Source of the DNA: an uncultured Ruminiclostridium sp.
Lineage (GTDB): Bacteria; Bacillota; Clostridia; Oscillospirales; Ruminococcaceae
Assembly (NCBI GenBank): GCA_947630175.1
Contig: CANRGJ010000005.1
Span: 62,001-126,000, forward strand
DNA: 64,000 nucleotides
Direction: 5' to 3'
In this document: piece by piece, positions 8,521 to 16,396 of the stretch
How positions within the stretch are numbered: position 1 is the stretch's first letter
How the letters are laid out: the number at the start of each line of letters is the position of its first letter
Translations under genes and position numbers: made by a program
The notes under the pieces: model-generated
Told to the model about the DNA's origin: nothing
The model's input: only the letters and a program-made list of their open reading frames with translations
Databases searched by the model: none

Positions 8521-8548
8521 ATTATAGCACAAAAATTAGCACTGTCAA
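8521..8548 (-). promoter_or_regulatory. Sigma-A promoter of hsp20
   Basis: Minus-strand TTGACA (8548-8543) and TATAAT (8526-8521) are separated by 16 bp. The -35 box lies inside the spacer of the CIRCE palindrome, so operator occupancy would exclude RNA polymerase. The predicted leader is about 125 bases. Confidence 0.88.
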
Positions 8549-8562
8549 GGGGAGAGTGCTAA
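8536..8562. promoter_or_regulatory. CIRCE operator (HrcA binding site)
   Basis: An inverted repeat with 9-bp arms and a 9-bp spacer: TTAGCACTG at 8536-8544 and GAGTGCTAA at 8554-8562. The classical CIRCE arms are TTAGCACTC and GAGTGCTAA, so only one base differs. Its placement across the hsp20 -35 box is the normal repressive arrangement. Confidence 0.95.
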
Positions 8563-8623
8563 TTTTCACATATTTTTCACTTTAAAAGCCTGTTACAAGC
8601 CGTTTTCCCGATCAAGCAAACAA

Positions 8624-8650
8624 AAATCGCCTGCTAAACACAGGCGATTT
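8624..8650 (-). terminator. Terminator after yebC
   Basis: A perfect 10-bp stem (8624-8633 with 8641-8650) and 7-base loop. On the minus strand it continues into T5G, 22 bp past the yebC stop, ending the rplU-to-yebC gene run. Confidence 0.85.
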
Positions 8651-8671
8651 AATATGTACTGCTGAAAGAGC

Positions 8672-9403
8672 TTATTCCTCTTCCCAGTTATGCCACACAT
8701 TCTGCACGTCGTCGTTATCCTCCAGCGCCTCCAGCAGAAGTCCCATTTTCTTTATCTGATCCTCGTCGGTGAGCTTGACGTAAGTCGAGGGCACCTGCTC
8801 TGCCTCTGCGGACAGAACTTTATATCCCATTCCCGCCAGCTTTTCCGCAACATCTGCAACGGTGTTGGGGTCGGTGGTTATCTCAACGCACCCCTCCTCA
8901 AAGGAGAAGTCGTCGCCGCCTGCCTCCAGGATATCCTCCATCGCCTTATCCTCGTCAATGTCCTCGTCCTCGTTGTCCAGCACGATAACGCCCTTCAGGT
9001 TGAACATAAAGCTGACGCAGCCCGTTGTTCCCAGATTTCCGCCGAACTTGTCAAAATAGTGGCGCACGTCGCCTGCGGTGCGGTTCCTGTTGTCGGTGAG
9101 ACAGTCCACGATAAGCGCCACGCCGTTAGGACCATAGCCCTCGTAAACGCAGTTTTCATAGTTGTTCTTGTCGCCCTCGCCCGCCGCTTTTTTGATAAGT
9201 CTGTCGATATTGTCGTTGGGGATATTGTTTGCCTTAGCCTTAGCGATAAGCGTCGCCAGCTTTGAGTTGCTGGAGGGATCTGCGCCGTGTTCCTTTATGC
9301 AGACGATGATCTCACGGCTTATCTTGGTGAAGACCTTGGCTCTTGCGCCGTCCTTTTCACCCTTTTTTCTCTTGATAGTGCTCCATTTTGAATGTCCTGA
9401 CAT
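8672..9403 (-). CDS. yebC: YebC/PmpR/TACO1 family protein
   Basis: The 243 residues begin with the family hallmark SGHSKWSTIKRKKGEKDGAR and the segment IPNDNIDRLIKKAAG (about residues 56-70). The central part has YEGYGPNGVALIV and NRTAGDVRHYF. The family was long annotated as a transcription regulator. More recent work on YebC and TACO1 links it to ribosomes and to translation of difficult proline-rich stretches, so the older label should be treated with caution. The start has GGAGAAA 8 bp upstream. It is the last gene before the terminator and follows yitT by about 18 bp. Confidence 0.95.
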   Translation of the reverse strand: MSGHSKWSTIKRKKGEKDGARAKVFTKISREIIVCIKEHGADPSSNSKLATLIAKAKANNIPNDNIDRLIKKAAGEGDKNNYENCVYEGYGPNGVALIVDCLTDNRNRTAGDVRHYFDKFGGNLGTTGCVSFMFNLKGVIVLDNEDEDIDEDKAMEDILEAGGDDFSFEEGCVEITTDPNTVADVAEKLAGMGYKVLSAEAEQVPSTYVKLTDEDQIKKMGLLLEALEDNDDVQNVWHNWEEE

Positions 9404-9421
9404 AATAATTTCTCCTTTACA

Positions 9422-10354
9422 TTAAGCATTGTCGTGGAAACCCATACCTAAAACCTCGCCTGCGTTGGTGATGATAATGAAGGCGCCGGGGTCTATCTCC
9501 TTGACCTTGCGTTTTACCTTTGAATATTCATTTTTATGAACGGCACAGCATATGATATGCTTTTCTCTTTTGGAGTAAGCCCCCTCGCCGTCCAGCCAAG
9601 TTACCCCTCTTTCAAGGGAATTCATTATATATTCCGAAATTTCCTCATATTTATCGCTGAATATCAGCAGCATTTTTCCCTCAAAGCTTCCGTACAGAAT
9701 CATATCCATCACCTTGCTTGCGACGAATATGGAGATAATGGAATAAAGTCCCGCTTCTATCGTGCCGAAAACTATCATTGATGCGATAATTACCACTGCA
9801 TCTGTTGAGAGCATTATAACGCCCATACTGAAATGCGGGAATTTTTTATTTATCAGCTTGTTGATTATATCCGTACCGCCCGTAGTGCCGTCCCGCAGAT
9901 AAACCAGTCCCATTCCCACGCCGAAGAAAATTCCTGCGAATATCGCCGCCAACAGCTTATCTCCGTCGGAATAAACGGGAACTCCCGCCAGCGGCAGCAG
10001 CCAGTCGGTAGCGGCAGTGATTACTGCAACGCCTATCATAGTCTTGAACATCATCTTTTTCCCTAAAAAGATAAATCCGATAATGATAAGCGGCACGTTT
10101 ATGATACCGTACAGAAAACCGACGTTTAGCTCCGTCAATTCGTTTATGATAATCGAGATACCGCCCACACCGCCTGCGGCTATGTCGTTTGGCGTAGCAA
10201 AGCAGTGCAGACCCACCGAGTACAACGCAGACCCGATAATGATAAGAATGATATCTATTATCCACCTGAGGACCTTGCTCTTCACAGTCAGCTGTGTTTC
10301 AAGTCCTTTTTCCTTCACCCTTTTGACCTTAATTTTTTTCTCTTTCTGTTTCAT
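9422..10354 (-). CDS. YitT family membrane protein (DUF161 + DUF2179)
   Basis: A 310-residue protein with a basic N-terminus (KQKEKKIKVKRVKEKG). About five or six membrane segments follow between residues 30 and 215, including the conserved GGVGGISIIINELTELNVG and GTGGTDIINKL motifs. A cytosolic DUF2179 domain (residues ~220-310) ends in a strand containing DPGAFIIITNAGEVLG. YitT-type proteins are widespread in Firmicutes; their transport substrate is not established. The 5' end overlaps the 3' end of the mini-RNase III gene by 26 bp, so translation is coupled. Confidence 0.9.
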   Translation of the reverse strand: MKQKEKKIKVKRVKEKGLETQLTVKSKVLRWIIDIILIIIGSALYSVGLHCFATPNDIAAGGVGGISIIINELTELNVGFLYGIINVPLIIIGFIFLGKKMMFKTMIGVAVITAATDWLLPLAGVPVYSDGDKLLAAIFAGIFFGVGMGLVYLRDGTTGGTDIINKLINKKFPHFSMGVIMLSTDAVVIIASMIVFGTIEAGLYSIISIFVASKVMDMILYGSFEGKMLLIFSDKYEEISEYIMNSLERGVTWLDGEGAYSKREKHIICCAVHKNEYSKVKRKVKEIDPGAFIIITNAGEVLGMGFHDNA

Positions 10355-10733
10355 TCCAAATTACCTCAAAAAGCGCATTCGCCCTTTCAAATCCGCCTGT
10401 AAGAAATAAATATCCGAACAGCGCCTCAAAGCCTGTCGCCATATGGTATTCTCTGGAGGTGCTGGACTTTGGCACGGATATCCCCGTGGCATTCCTGCCC
10501 CGCCGCAGAATATCCGCCTCTTTTTCGGTGAGCATATCCGAGATAAGCTCCGCCGCCCTGCACTGAAAGGACGCCCTCACCATTTCCACAGACTGCTTAT
10601 GCAGCTTTGCGGAGGGAGCGTTGCCCTTTTCAAGTATTTTTCTCCTTACCAGTATCTCCCATGCGCAGTCCCCGTAAAACGCAAGCGCCGCAGGGCTGTA
10701 CGCCATAACCTCTTCCTCGTTTAATATATCCAT
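10329..10733 (-). CDS. mrnC: Mini-ribonuclease III
   Basis: A 134-residue protein that is an RNase III catalytic domain without the double-stranded RNA binding domain, as expected for MrnC. It has LAFYGDCAWEILVR (catalytic-region aspartate in the GD pair near residue 21), KLHKQSVEMVRASFQ, and the second acidic signature TGFEALFGYLFLTG near residue 105. In Bacillus the enzyme matures 23S rRNA ends. It usually sits beside cysS; here it lies between obgE and yitT, 11 bp after obgE. Confidence 0.93.
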   Translation of the reverse strand: MDILNEEEVMAYSPAALAFYGDCAWEILVRRKILEKGNAPSAKLHKQSVEMVRASFQCRAAELISDMLTEKEADILRRGRNATGISVPKSSTSREYHMATGFEALFGYLFLTGGFERANALFEVIWNETEREKN

Positions 10734-10744
10734 TTTCCCTTGAT

Positions 10745-12022
10745 TTATCTCACGTAATCAAATTCAAAATCGTAAATCGAAACGGTATCCCCCTCTTGAA
10801 CGCCCTGCCGTTCAAGCTCGTCGATTATCCCGCTTGAGCGCAGAACGCGCTGAAGGTACTGAAGGCTTTCGTAATCCTCCATATCCACCGTCTGAAGTAT
10901 CGGAAGCAAAAACTGCCCCGTCACCTCAAAAACTCCCTCGTCCAGCTTTTCCACCGTGAAGGAATGTTTTTCTTTTTGGAATTCGTCTATCTCCGCCCTT
11001 GAAAGCGGCTGGCTCTCAAATCTCACCACAGGCGGGAGCGTATCTAACTTTGCCGCCGCCGCTTCGATAAGCTCCTTCGTCCCCATAGTTGTAGCGGCGG
11101 AAATAACGTAGCAGGGAAGTCCCTTGCTTTCGATAAACTCTTTGAACTCCGCTATCTGCTCCTCGCTCGCCATATCCGCCTTGTTTGCGGCGACTATCTG
11201 GGGTCTTTCCGCCAGCTCCGCCGAGAAATTGGAAAGCTCAAGATTTATTTTTTCAAAATCCTCTTTGGGGTCTCTCCCCTCCGAGCCTGCCACGTCCACA
11301 ACGTGAATGATGAGCCTGCACCGTTCAACGTGCCGCAGGAATGAATGTCCCAGTCCCACGCCCTCGCTTGCTCCCTCGATAAGTCCGGGAATGTCCGCCA
11401 TAACGAAGGATCTTTCGTGAACGCTCACCACGCCCAGCACAGGCGACAGCGTTGTAAAGTGATAGTTAGCTATCTCAGGCTTAGCGGCGCTGACAACGCT
11501 TATCAGACTGGATTTTCCCACGTTGGGAAATCCCACCAGCCCCACGTCCGCCAGCAGCTTCAATTCCAGCGTAACGTCCAGCTTTTCTCCAGGCATACCG
11601 GGCTTTGCAAAGCGCGGAACTTGTCTTGTAGGGGTAGCGAAATTCATATTTCCCCGTCCGCCAAGACCGCCCCTTGCCACGACAACAGGCTCGTCCCCCG
11701 AAATATCGGCGATTATCCTGCCGCTTTCGCTGTCCTTGATGACCGTACCTCTCGGCACGTCTATCACCATATCGGGGGCAGATTTTCCCGTACAGCGGTT
11801 TCCTCTGCCGTTTTCGCCGTTTCCCGCCGCATATTTGCGCTTGTACCTGAAATCTATCAGGGTGGACAGATTGTCGTTTGCGCGGAAAACAATGCTTCCG
11901 CCTCTGCCTCCATCGCCCCCGTCGGGACCGCCTGCGGCGACGTATTTTTCCCTGTGGAAGCTGACAGCGCCGTTTCCGCCGTCCCCCGCTTTAAGTGAAA
12001 TTTTAACAATATCGACGAACAT
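10745..12022 (-). CDS. obgE: GTPase ObgE/CgtA
   Basis: 425 residues in three domains. The N-terminal glycine-rich Obg domain (residues 1-~158) has FHREKYVAAGGPDGGDGG-type repeats. The G domain has G1 GFPNVGKSS, G3 DIPG and G4 NKAD. The C-terminal OCT domain (~350-425) is the extension found in Firmicutes. ObgE is an essential GTPase of 50S ribosome assembly and the stringent and sporulation checkpoints. It follows rpmA, the classical rplU-prp-rpmA-obg order, but here a 340-bp gap holding a hairpin element separates it from rpmA. No sigma-A promoter was obvious directly upstream. Confidence 0.97.
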   Translation of the reverse strand: MFVDIVKISLKAGDGGNGAVSFHREKYVAAGGPDGGDGGRGGSIVFRANDNLSTLIDFRYKRKYAAGNGENGRGNRCTGKSAPDMVIDVPRGTVIKDSESGRIIADISGDEPVVVARGGLGGRGNMNFATPTRQVPRFAKPGMPGEKLDVTLELKLLADVGLVGFPNVGKSSLISVVSAAKPEIANYHFTTLSPVLGVVSVHERSFVMADIPGLIEGASEGVGLGHSFLRHVERCRLIIHVVDVAGSEGRDPKEDFEKINLELSNFSAELAERPQIVAANKADMASEEQIAEFKEFIESKGLPCYVISAATTMGTKELIEAAAAKLDTLPPVVRFESQPLSRAEIDEFQKEKHSFTVEKLDEGVFEVTGQFLLPILQTVDMEDYESLQYLQRVLRSSGIIDELERQGVQEGDTVSIYDFEFDYVR

Positions 12023-12362
12023 AATTCCTCACAATCGGACAAATAACGGATAAATCCGCTTTTACAAAACAATAAGGGCAAAAGCCGCCCTACCATAAGA
12101 AAATACAGTCGCAGGCTCTGCCACAAAAACGGCATCTATTTCGTCAACGCTCCTTGCAATCCACAAAGGATTGCTGCGGGGCGTTTCCTCATATCTGTCG
12201 CTTTTGTGCGAGCCTGCGGCGCTTCGCGGTTTTCTTCGAAAACCTGTATTTTCTTATGTCAGTGCGGCTAAAGCTTCGCCCAGATTATCATTAGGGCGAA
12301 CTGAAAACCGCCTGCCGCTTTAGTTGAACAAAGCGAACAGACCGCCCCTTCAGACAGCCCGA
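12023..12362. other. 340-bp gap between rpmA and obgE
   Basis: No credible coding frame is seen on either strand. The stretch is occupied mainly by the inverted-repeat element at 12094-12258, with about 100 bp on the rpmA side that shows no recognised feature. Obg transcripts reading from rplU would have to cross the element. Confidence 0.7.
12094..12258. repeat. Long imperfect inverted-repeat element with perfect 15-bp ends
   Basis: The ends are exact inverted copies: CATAAGAAAATACAG (12094-12108) and CTGTATTTTCTTATG (12244-12258). The interior continues as an imperfect palindrome (GCAGGCTC, CACAAAA and GCAATCC occur in both arms in mirrored order). One arm also carries its own small hairpin (GGTTTTC/GAAAACC). 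The whole could fold as one long stem. A related sequence occurs at 40490-40560. No transposase is encoded, so it resembles a MITE or an intergenic hairpin repeat. Confidence 0.75.
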
Positions 12363-12641
12363 TCAGTCAGCGTAAACGCTTACCTTTTTGCGATCCTTGT
12401 CAAGACGCTCAAACTTTACCTTTCCGTCGATAACTGCGAACAGGGTATCGTCAGAGCCCTTCTTTACGTTGTTGCCGGGATGGATCTTAGTCCCTCTCTG
12501 TCTTACCAGAATGTTTCCCGCCAGAACGTACTGACCGTCGGAACGCTTTACGCCAAGTCTTTTTGACTCGCTGTCACGACCATTCTTGGTGGAACCCATA
12601 CCTTTTTTATGAGCGAAAAACTGTAAATTTAACTTCAACAT
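12363..12641 (-). CDS. rpmA: 50S ribosomal protein L27 with Firmicute N-terminal extension
   Basis: The 92 residues begin [20 protein letters not shown]. The first nine residues (to FF) match the removable N-terminal extension typical of Firmicutes. The mature protein would begin at AHKKG and place its N-terminus near the peptidyl-transferase centre. The core has [21 protein letters not shown] and the usual basic, beta-rich composition. The processing protease Prp is encoded directly upstream (23 bp gap). The start has a GAAAGGAAG site. Confidence 0.97.
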   Translation of the reverse strand: MLKLNLQFFAHKKGMGSTKNGRDSESKRLGVKRSDGQYVLAGNILVRQRGTKIHPGNNVKKGSDDTLFAVIDGKVKFERLDKDRKKVSVYAD

Positions 12642-12664
12642 GATAATTCTTCCTTTCCGAAAAT

Positions 12665-12982
12665 TTATTGGATCTCCTTTGTAACAACGACTATACCGCC
12701 GTTTTCCTCAGCCATAGCCTGCAAATGCTCTTTCAGCGAGAATATCATCGCCCTTGCGGAGTCGTCCGCCTCAGGTGAATTTAACTTCAGCCCTACGGCG
12801 TTGTCCTTTACCTTTACGCAGGCGTCAGCCTCAAAAAAATCCGTAACGGTATTTGCAGTCAGCATAACCGCCGAGCTTACTCCCGCGCAAACTATGTCCT
12901 GACCGAATTTCCCTCCTGCGTGTCCTGAAATGATGAACCCGCAGTACATTCCGTTTTTGCGGTAAAAATTAGCCGTTACCAT
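12665..12982 (-). CDS. prp: Ribosomal-processing cysteine protease Prp
   Basis: 105 residues. Catalytic residues of the family are visible: H21 in SGHAG and C32 in DIVCAGVSS. Prp removes the N-terminal extension of L27, which is essential in Staphylococcus aureus. Its position between rplU and rpmA is the standard context and agrees with the extended L27 next door. One base separates its start from the rplU stop region, consistent with translational coupling. Confidence 0.95.
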   Translation of the reverse strand: MVTANFYRKNGMYCGFIISGHAGGKFGQDIVCAGVSSAVMLTANTVTDFFEADACVKVKDNAVGLKLNSPEADDSARAMIFSLKEHLQAMAEENGGIVVVTKEIQ

Positions 12983-12983
12983 T

Positions 12984-13292
12984 TTACGCTTCGATCTTTT
13001 CGATCTTTACCTGGCTGTAAGGCTGTCTGTGACCCATAGCTCTCTTGCTGCTCTTTTTAGGCTTGTAGGTGAAGATGTTTATCTTCTTGCCCTTTCCGTT
13101 TTTCAGCAGGGTAGCGCTTACGACTGCGCCCTTTACGTAAGGAGCGCCAACTGTCGTTTCTCCGTCGTTTCCTACAAGAACTACCTTGTCGAACTTGACG
13201 TCACCGCTGTCAACTCCGAGCTTCTCGACGAAAATAACATCGCCCTCGGATACGCGGTACTGCTTTCCGCCTGTTTCGATAACTGCGTACAT
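12984..13292 (-). CDS. rplU: 50S ribosomal protein L21
   Basis: 102 residues, beginning [18 protein letters not shown], the conserved L21 N-terminus. It contains [10 protein letters not shown] and a basic C-terminal half ([22 protein letters not shown]). It is the first gene of the rplU-prp-rpmA unit, behind a strong promoter and a roughly 150-base structured leader. Ribosomal protein L21 binds 23S rRNA in the 50S subunit. Confidence 0.98.
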   Translation of the reverse strand: MYAVIETGGKQYRVSEGDVIFVEKLGVDSGDVKFDKVVLVGNDGETTVGAPYVKGAVVSATLLKNGKGKKINIFTYKPKKSSKRAMGHRQPYSQVKIEKIEA

Positions 13293-13474
13293 AAAATATT
13301 TACCTTCTTTCGTATAACTCGCTGTGTTAAGAAAGCCGAAAGACCTTCTCGGGGGAAGTCAGACCCCTATTTCCTCACTGGGAAAAAGGCGTTGCGCTTT
13401 TGAAAAAGCGCACACTTAAAAAAGCCCTACACATGCGGCTCAATTATTTTATCATAATTTTCCGCCTTTGTCAA
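13293..13474 (-). promoter_or_regulatory. rplU promoter and probable L21 leader
   Basis: Minus-strand TTGACA (13474-13469) and TAAAAT (13451-13446) are 17 bp apart. The transcript leader of about 150 bases contains a strong hairpin with arms GCGCTTTT and AAAAGCGC (about 13393-13414) and further G/C-rich segments before the start codon. Firmicute rplU genes commonly carry an autoregulatory L21 leader. The position and length fit, but I did not match the consensus base by base. Confidence 0.75.
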
Positions 13475-13500
13475 CACCCAAAAGTGAATTTTTTACAATT

Positions 13501-13899
13501 TTATTTACTTTCCAATGCTTTTTTCAAATCATCAATATATCTTTTCTGCTGTTTTTTAAGGAACATCTTTACAAAAGGCTTCATAAACACCTTTTTGGCA
13601 TTCACATCTTCGGTAAATTCCACCTGCGTTCCTTTTTCCGTTTCACTGAAAACCCCGCACCAATGTCCTTTCATATTTTCATTTTCCAGGTCAAACTCCC
13701 AGCGGCGGCAATTTTCCTTGCAGGTGACGGTAAAAGCCGTTGCTGATCCGTCCTTGGAGTATTCGGTAAATTTGTGGGGATCTTCGTATTCTATCCTGCT
13801 TATATCGCTTCTCCACCTGTAATTATCAAGGGAAGTGACCGTTTCCCACACTCTTTCGATTTCATATGGAAACACTGCTTTTATTTCAGCCACAGCCAT
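13501..13899 (-). CDS. SRPBCC (START-like) domain protein
   Basis: 132 residues. The upstream in-frame start at 14001 would run through the neighbouring acetyltransferase gene. The ATG at 13899 (MAVAEIKAVFPYEIERVWE) has a GGGAGAAA site and touches the stop of that gene. The pattern AVFPYEIERVWETVTSLDNYRWRSD is typical of SRPBCC proteins (polyketide cyclase / AHSA1-like), which bind a hydrophobic ligand in a helix-grip fold. The last 35 residues are basic. The ligand is unknown. It is last in the folD-Nudix-GNAT gene run. Confidence 0.7.
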   Translation of the reverse strand: MAVAEIKAVFPYEIERVWETVTSLDNYRWRSDISRIEYEDPHKFTEYSKDGSATAFTVTCKENCRRWEFDLENENMKGHWCGVFSETEKGTQVEFTEDVNAKKVFMKPFVKMFLKKQQKRYIDDLKKALESK

Positions 13900-13900
13900 A

Positions 13901-14347
13901 TTATTTTTTCTCCCTCTCCATATAAATATGCGGGATATCGTCAAACAAAAATTCCTCCGAAGTGACGGCAAATCCCAGCTTTTCATAAAAGCCTTTTGCA
14001 TAGCTTTGCGCCATTATCTTTATGCAGTCAGCGCCGAATTGCTCCTCCGCCACTTTTATTCCCGCCAGCATAACGGCTTTGCCATATCCTTTTCCTCTTT
14101 CGCTTTCTCTTGCAACAACTCTGCCTATCGATACCTGCTCGTAGTTTACCCCTTTGTCCAGCACCCTCAGATAAGCAAAAACGCCCTTTTCGTCCTTCAT
14201 AAAAACGTGCAGCGCGCCCTTGTCCTTGTCGTCCATATCAAGATAAACGCAGTTTTGCTCCACAACAAACACCTCTGCTCTCAGCTTCAGTATTTCGTAA
14301 AGCTCCTCCGCCGTCAACTCCTCAAATCGCTTAACCACAGTATTCAT
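13901..14347 (-). CDS. GNAT N-acetyltransferase, ElaA-like
   Basis: 148 residues. ELYEILKLRAEVFVVEQNCVYLDMDD at residues ~16-41 is the signature of the ElaA branch of GNAT enzymes. Acetyl-CoA binding motif A follows (VGRVVARE then RGKGYGKAVM, around residues 73-93). The substrate is unknown. It overlaps the Nudix gene by 17 bp at its start and touches the SRPBCC gene at its end, so the three are translated from one message. Confidence 0.88.
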   Translation of the reverse strand: MNTVVKRFEELTAEELYEILKLRAEVFVVEQNCVYLDMDDKDKGALHVFMKDEKGVFAYLRVLDKGVNYEQVSIGRVVARESERGKGYGKAVMLAGIKVAEEQFGADCIKIMAQSYAKGFYEKLGFAVTSEEFLFDDIPHIYMEREKK

Positions 14348-14873
14348 CTTCTTTTACCCTTATGCACCCTTTGTTGTTTTTCCTTTTGTCGAACAGCAGA
14401 CAAATAAGGCTTTTGTAGTAGGGAATAAACTCGCCCCTGTCTATCATTTCACATATCTCCCCGCAGTCCGCCCACTTAACGTCCTTTACTTCCTCATACT
14501 GCAATTTCAGCGCAGTCAGCTCCACATCTTTCTCCACAAGATAAAAATCATCAAATCCGTGTTCAAAGTTAACCGTAAAATGCGGTCTTACACCCTCAAA
14601 ATCAATATCCAGCCCCAGCTCCTCCAACAGCTCTCTGTGAGCCGCATAACGGCTGGAATCTCCCTTTACCGCGCTTCCTCCGCAGGAAACGTCCCACAGC
14701 CCCGACCAACCGTGCTTGAACGGCTGCCTTTGCTGTATCAGCATTTTTCCCTCGCTGTTGAAAATGCAGATATGTACCACAACGTGATAAGCGTCCTTTT
14801 CAAACTCCTCTCCCCTCACCATTTCTTTTCCTGTGGGGAGCCTGTCAACATCATAAACGTCCCAGAGTTCCAT
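14331..14873 (-). CDS. Nudix hydrolase
   Basis: 180 residues. The N-terminal VYDVDRLPTGKEMVRGEEF and the strand VVVHICIFNSEGKMLIQQRQ are followed by a Nudix box around residues 66-90, ending RELLEELGL. The usual glutamate before the x7-RE part is aspartate here (GDSSRYAAHRE). This layout resembles YfcD / isopentenyl-diphosphate isomerase-like Nudix enzymes. These proteins hydrolyse nucleoside diphosphate-linked substrates using Mg2+; the substrate is not predictable. The start overlaps nothing, and a small membrane protein gene ends 2 bp upstream. Confidence 0.88.
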   Translation of the reverse strand: MELWDVYDVDRLPTGKEMVRGEEFEKDAYHVVVHICIFNSEGKMLIQQRQPFKHGWSGLWDVSCGGSAVKGDSSRYAAHRELLEELGLDIDFEGVRPHFTVNFEHGFDDFYLVEKDVELTALKLQYEEVKDVKWADCGEICEMIDRGEFIPYYKSLICLLFDKRKNNKGCIRVKEDEYCG

Positions 14874-14875
14874 TT

Positions 14876-15082
14876 TTACCTCCTTTTCTTCAAATTCCTT
14901 TTATCGTCCCTGAAGAATTTAAAGTAGATAAAAAACTGAAACGCCGCCAGCACCGCTATCATCAACATAGCGATCACCGTTCCGACGTTCCACATATTTT
15001 TAAAAGAAAAATAAACCGCCAGATAAATTCCCACGAGAACAAGGACTATCCCCGACACCAGCGGCGAGCTTCCCCTTCTCAT
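14876..15082 (-). CDS. Small two-helix membrane protein
   Basis: 68 residues starting [11 protein letters not shown]. The ATG shares its A with the folD stop (TGATG), so translation is coupled to folD; the longer in-frame start would lie inside folD. Two hydrophobic helices (about residues 8-25 and 31-52) are followed by a strongly basic tail (KFFRDDKRNLKKRR), predicting both ends in the cytosol. I recognise no family. Confidence 0.65.
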   Translation of the reverse strand: MRRGSSPLVSGIVLVLVGIYLAVYFSFKNMWNVGTVIAMLMIAVLAAFQFFIYFKFFRDDKRNLKKRR

Positions 15083-15915
15083 CAGCTCTGGAGCTTTTTC
15101 GCTCTCAGCGTGTTTTCCATAAGCATAGCAATAGTCATAGGACCTACCCCGCCTGGAACAGGCGTGATATAGCTGCATTTTGGAGCAACTCCGTCAAAAT
15201 CCACGTCCCCGCACAGCTTGCCCTCGGCATTTCTGTTCATTCCCACGTCGATAACTATCGCTCCGTCCTTAACCATATCTGCGGTGACAAAACCCGCCTT
15301 GCCCACGGCTGAAACAAGAACGTCCGCCCTCCTGCAAACCTCGGCAAGATTTTTCGTCCTGCTGTGACAGATAGTAACCGTTCCGTTTTCGTGGAGCAAA
15401 AGCATAGCCATCGGCTTACCCACGATATTGGAACGCCCTATAACGACGCATTCCTTGCCGCTGATTTCCGTCCCCGTGGAATGTATAAGCTCCATAACTC
15501 CCGCAGGCGTGCAGGGAAGAAAAGAGTATTCGCCTATCATTATCTTACCCACGTTAACGGCGTGAAAAGCGTCCACGTCCTTCATCGGGCTTATTCTCTC
15601 GATTATCTTCTGTTCGTTTATCTGCTTCGGCAATGGCAATTGCACCAAGATCCCGTTTACGTTGCTATCCCCATTCAGCGTGTCAACAAGCTCTAAAAGC
15701 TGTTCCTCGGTAGTTTCCTCAGGCAGGGCATATTCATACGAGGTTATCCCGCAGAACTCGCAGGCTTTTTTCTTGTTATTCACATAAACTCTGCTTGCAG
15801 GGTCGTTTCCCACAATAACAACCGCCAGCCCTATTTTAAGACCGTCCCTCGCTATCTCGTCCCTAACTCTTTCCTTGACCGCCAGTGATACCGCTTTTCC
15901 GTCGATTATCTGCAT
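15082..15915 (-). CDS. folD: Methylenetetrahydrofolate dehydrogenase / methenyltetrahydrofolate cyclohydrolase
   Basis: 277 residues, the usual length. It has catalytic-domain [14 protein letters not shown] (active-site lysine in the NKKK run), [13 protein letters not shown], the DVDAFH segment, and the Rossmann fold [14 protein letters not shown]. It ends with the family signature [19 protein letters not shown]. FolD interconverts 5,10-methylene- and 10-formyl-tetrahydrofolate for one-carbon supply. A decayed copy of its first ~200 bp, including ribosome site, lies 280 bp upstream (16222-16418). Confidence 0.97.
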   Translation of the reverse strand: MQIIDGKAVSLAVKERVRDEIARDGLKIGLAVVIVGNDPASRVYVNNKKKACEFCGITSYEYALPEETTEEQLLELVDTLNGDSNVNGILVQLPLPKQINEQKIIERISPMKDVDAFHAVNVGKIMIGEYSFLPCTPAGVMELIHSTGTEISGKECVVIGRSNIVGKPMAMLLLHENGTVTICHSRTKNLAEVCRRADVLVSAVGKAGFVTADMVKDGAIVIDVGMNRNAEGKLCGDVDFDGVAPKCSYITPVPGGVGPMTIAMLMENTLRAKKLQS

Positions 15916-15937
15916 AGCTTTGCTCCTTTTAATATAA
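15739..15937. repeat. Direct repeat copy A (5' end of folD)
   Basis: This 199-bp stretch, covering the folD ribosome site and the first ~59 codons, is repeated in the same orientation at 16222-16418 with scattered substitutions and a net 2-bp deletion. The pair brackets the small membrane gene at 15974-16186. Confidence 0.9.
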
Positions 15938-15973
15938 TTGTTCTTATGTCAAATCCAAATTTGACGATACATT

Positions 15974-16186
15974 TTATTCTCCCATAAAGAATAGTCCAAT
16001 AACACTGACAATGACGCCAATAATAAACAACGCTAAAGTCAAGCCTTGAAGAGCGCCATTGTTAAATATAGAAATTCCCATAAAAAATAGGCTTGCCAAT
16101 ATAAGTATAATACCAATCAAAACTACCTTCAGAGCATTGCTCATGGCATTTTCCTCCATAAAATCCCAATCTATTTTATTCGCCAT
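15974..16186 (-). CDS. Small two-helix membrane protein between folD repeats
   Basis: 70 residues: an acidic N-terminal stretch (NKIDWDFMEENAMSN) then two long hydrophobic helices (about 19-40 and 46-66) joined by a short polar turn. The codon use is more A/T-rich than folD. It lies exactly between the two copies of the folD 5' sequence, as if brought in or stranded by the duplication. An inverted repeat just after its stop (GTCAAAT/ATTTGAC, 15947-15964) may limit transcription into folD. I recognise no family. Confidence 0.6.
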   Translation of the reverse strand: MANKIDWDFMEENAMSNALKVVLIGIILILASLFFMGISIFNNGALQGLTLALFIIGVIVSVIGLFFMGE

Positions 16187-16198
16187 TCTGGCGTTATC

Positions 16199-16396
16199 TC
16201 ACCCAGCCGAACAGTCCGCCCCGAGGTTATCCCGCAGAACTCGCAGGCTTTTTTTGTTATTAACATAAACCCTGCTGGCTTGGTCGTTGCCCACAATTAC
16301 AACAGCCAGCCCTATCTTAAGACCGTCCTTTGCTATCTCGTCCCTAACTCTTTCCTTGACCGCCAGTGATACCGCTTTTCCGTCAATTATCTGCAT
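16199..16396 (-). pseudogene. Truncated, frameshifted duplicate of the folD 5' end
   Basis: Starting at the ATG at 16396 the frame reads [20 protein letters not shown] and matches folD almost exactly through VYVNNKK (about 52 codons). It then leaves the folD frame because two bases are missing in the T-rich run (compare 15766-15772 with 16249-16254), and stops after 14 unrelated residues. The copy retains the folD ribosome site, so a ~65-residue peptide could still be made, but the catalytic and Rossmann domains are absent. Best read as a remnant of a local duplication. Confidence 0.88.

Noticed and set aside
13835-14407. 190-codon plus-strand frame opposite the GNAT gene
   Set aside because: It spans the junctions of three overlapping minus-strand genes with clear families and has no ribosome site.
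15947-15964. Intrinsic terminator before folD
   Set aside because: The 7-bp inverted repeat has no T-run after it and folD has no other obvious promoter, so I list it only as a possible weak structure.
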